64,000 nucleotides of DNA, taken from positions 197,173,918-197,237,917 of the forward strand of contig NC_134400.1 of assembly GCF_050003625.1 (NCBI RefSeq). Direction: 5' to 3'. The stretch's first letter is position 1. Each line of letters begins with the position of its first letter. The stretch comes from Haematobia irritans (taxonomy: Eukaryota > Arthropoda > Insecta > Diptera > Muscidae). The notes below the pieces were generated by a model that saw only the letters and a program-made list of their open reading frames with translations, was not told where the DNA came from and made no database searches. A program made the translations under genes and the position numbers. Of the stretch, positions 63,270 to 64,000 are shown piece by piece.

Positions 63270-63690
63270 CCCTACAGGAAATAGATCAACCACAGAACTG
63301 GTACAGGACTAGTCCCTGGTGTGTATGGACCAGTCCCAGTTCTGATGGAAGGGACCGTCCACTTTAACATGGGTTTGTCATTGACGGAGTAAACTTACAT
63401 TTTAGGACGCGTCTTGGACTCATCCCAAAGGACACGTCCTGGGACAATTTGGCAGGAGCAACCCATAAACAGCTCCTCAGGAACCAGTCTCGGACAAACT
63501 CTTAGAAATCTCTTTCAATTTGGGCTCCTAATCGAACCCGAAATGAAAAAAAAACTTTTGAAATATGTCGAACAAAAGGTTATTCCGATAATTTTATTTC
63601 ACTAAATGTGAAAATTGCAACTAACTGGAGCACAGGTACCAGTTCTGTGATAGGTCCGTCTGTGGCAATTTGCACCAATTTCCCGTAGGG
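63270..63690. mobile_element. 421-bp MITE (family G) with TA target duplication
   Basis: Inverted ends CCCTACAGGAAATAG and AATTTCCCGTAGGG, flanked by TA (63268-63269, 63691-63692). The interior is rich in GGGAC/GTCCC-type words (GGACCAGTCCC, GGACACGTCCTGGGAC) unlike the AT-rich surroundings. The ORF 63414-63605 is short and unrecognised. Only one copy in the window. Confidence 0.75.
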
Positions 63691-63692
63691 TA

Positions 63693-63855
63693 CTTTTAGT
63701 TGCTTTATTATAAATTGATTGTCGAGTTATTTTGATGTCTATTTTTTTATTCAATTTTATGAAATAAAACATTAGTTGAACCTATAAGTTCTTTCTATAA
63801 AGTTTTAGCTAGGGGGGCTATAGCCCCCCTAGGAAAATTGTCTAGCTACGCTAAT
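63693..63855 (-). repeat. H-family end, copy 3 (inverted)
   Basis: The reverse complement starts CATTAGCGTAGCTAGACAAT and carries a perfect 24-bp palindrome at 63809-63832 (CTAGGGGGGCTA and its mirror). It then aligns with 272-428 (TTATAGGTTCAAC, TCGACAATCAATTTATAAT). It is the best preserved H copy. The last 145 bp of the window (63856-64000) show only AT-rich sequence. Confidence 0.65.
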
Positions 63856-64000
63856 GAAATTTTCTTAAACAACTGAAAAAAATTAATTATTTTTAAAAAA
63901 AATTTCTTCAGTTTGACAAAAAGTACTAACTTATTTATAACATGTTGCAATTAAAAAACTATTTTAGTTAAAATTTTCTAAAATAAACCAAAATTCTCTT

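Overview
The window looks like gene-free, transposon- and satellite-packed nuclear DNA of a higher fly. The best guess is a calyptrate, probably muscid-type (Musca, Stomoxys or Haematobia-like), genome. The grounds are very AT-rich DNA, mini-me/DINE-1-like non-autonomous elements with (GACR)n and TA tracts, a tRNA-derived SINE, hAT and Tc1/mariner remnants, and no bacterial-style gene organisation. No intact host gene, exon series, rRNA or functional tRNA gene was recognised. The only recognisable protein-coding relic is a broken mariner-superfamily transposase near 46.7-47.7 kb.

Layout. From 1 to 9.8 kb, plus-oriented 29-bp minisatellite blocks alternate with two E-type mini-me-like elements (429-1969, 2132-4225) and one B-type element (5261-8616); the B element is itself interrupted by two smaller elements. 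From 11.1 to 23.0 kb the same 29-bp minisatellite runs in the opposite orientation. It is broken by single-copy DNA, a perfect (TA)69 tract, a 551-bp MITE and an inverted-repeat element built of about seven hairpins. From 23.0 to 29.2 kb lies a composite of nested elements, including a 4.0-kb hAT-ended unit with a perfect 8-bp target duplication. From 29.2 to 39.6 kb there are more 29-bp arrays that switch orientation, a B element, a nearly perfect 172-bp-arm palindrome, and an inverted B element with another B copy inside it.

From 40.2 to 47.9 kb a degenerate satellite of roughly 38-bp units, with a 497-bp higher-order repeat, hosts an E element, two MITEs and the dead mariner. From 49.6 to 53.6 kb is another 29-bp array ending against a tRNA-derived SINE. 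From 55.4 to 61.1 kb is a different satellite with about 41-43-bp, doubly palindromic monomers and variable higher-order repeats. The right end, 62.4-63.9 kb, is a cluster of small element fragments, one of which matches in inverted orientation a sequence near the left end of the window.

Working together: nothing here forms a metabolic or defence pathway. The logic of the region is nested insertion (relative ages can be read from it), minisatellite expansion inside or beside transposons, and repeated segmental duplication. Many apparent ORFs arise because repeat lengths are friendly to open frames: three 29-bp units make 29 codons, and 153 bp makes 51 codons.
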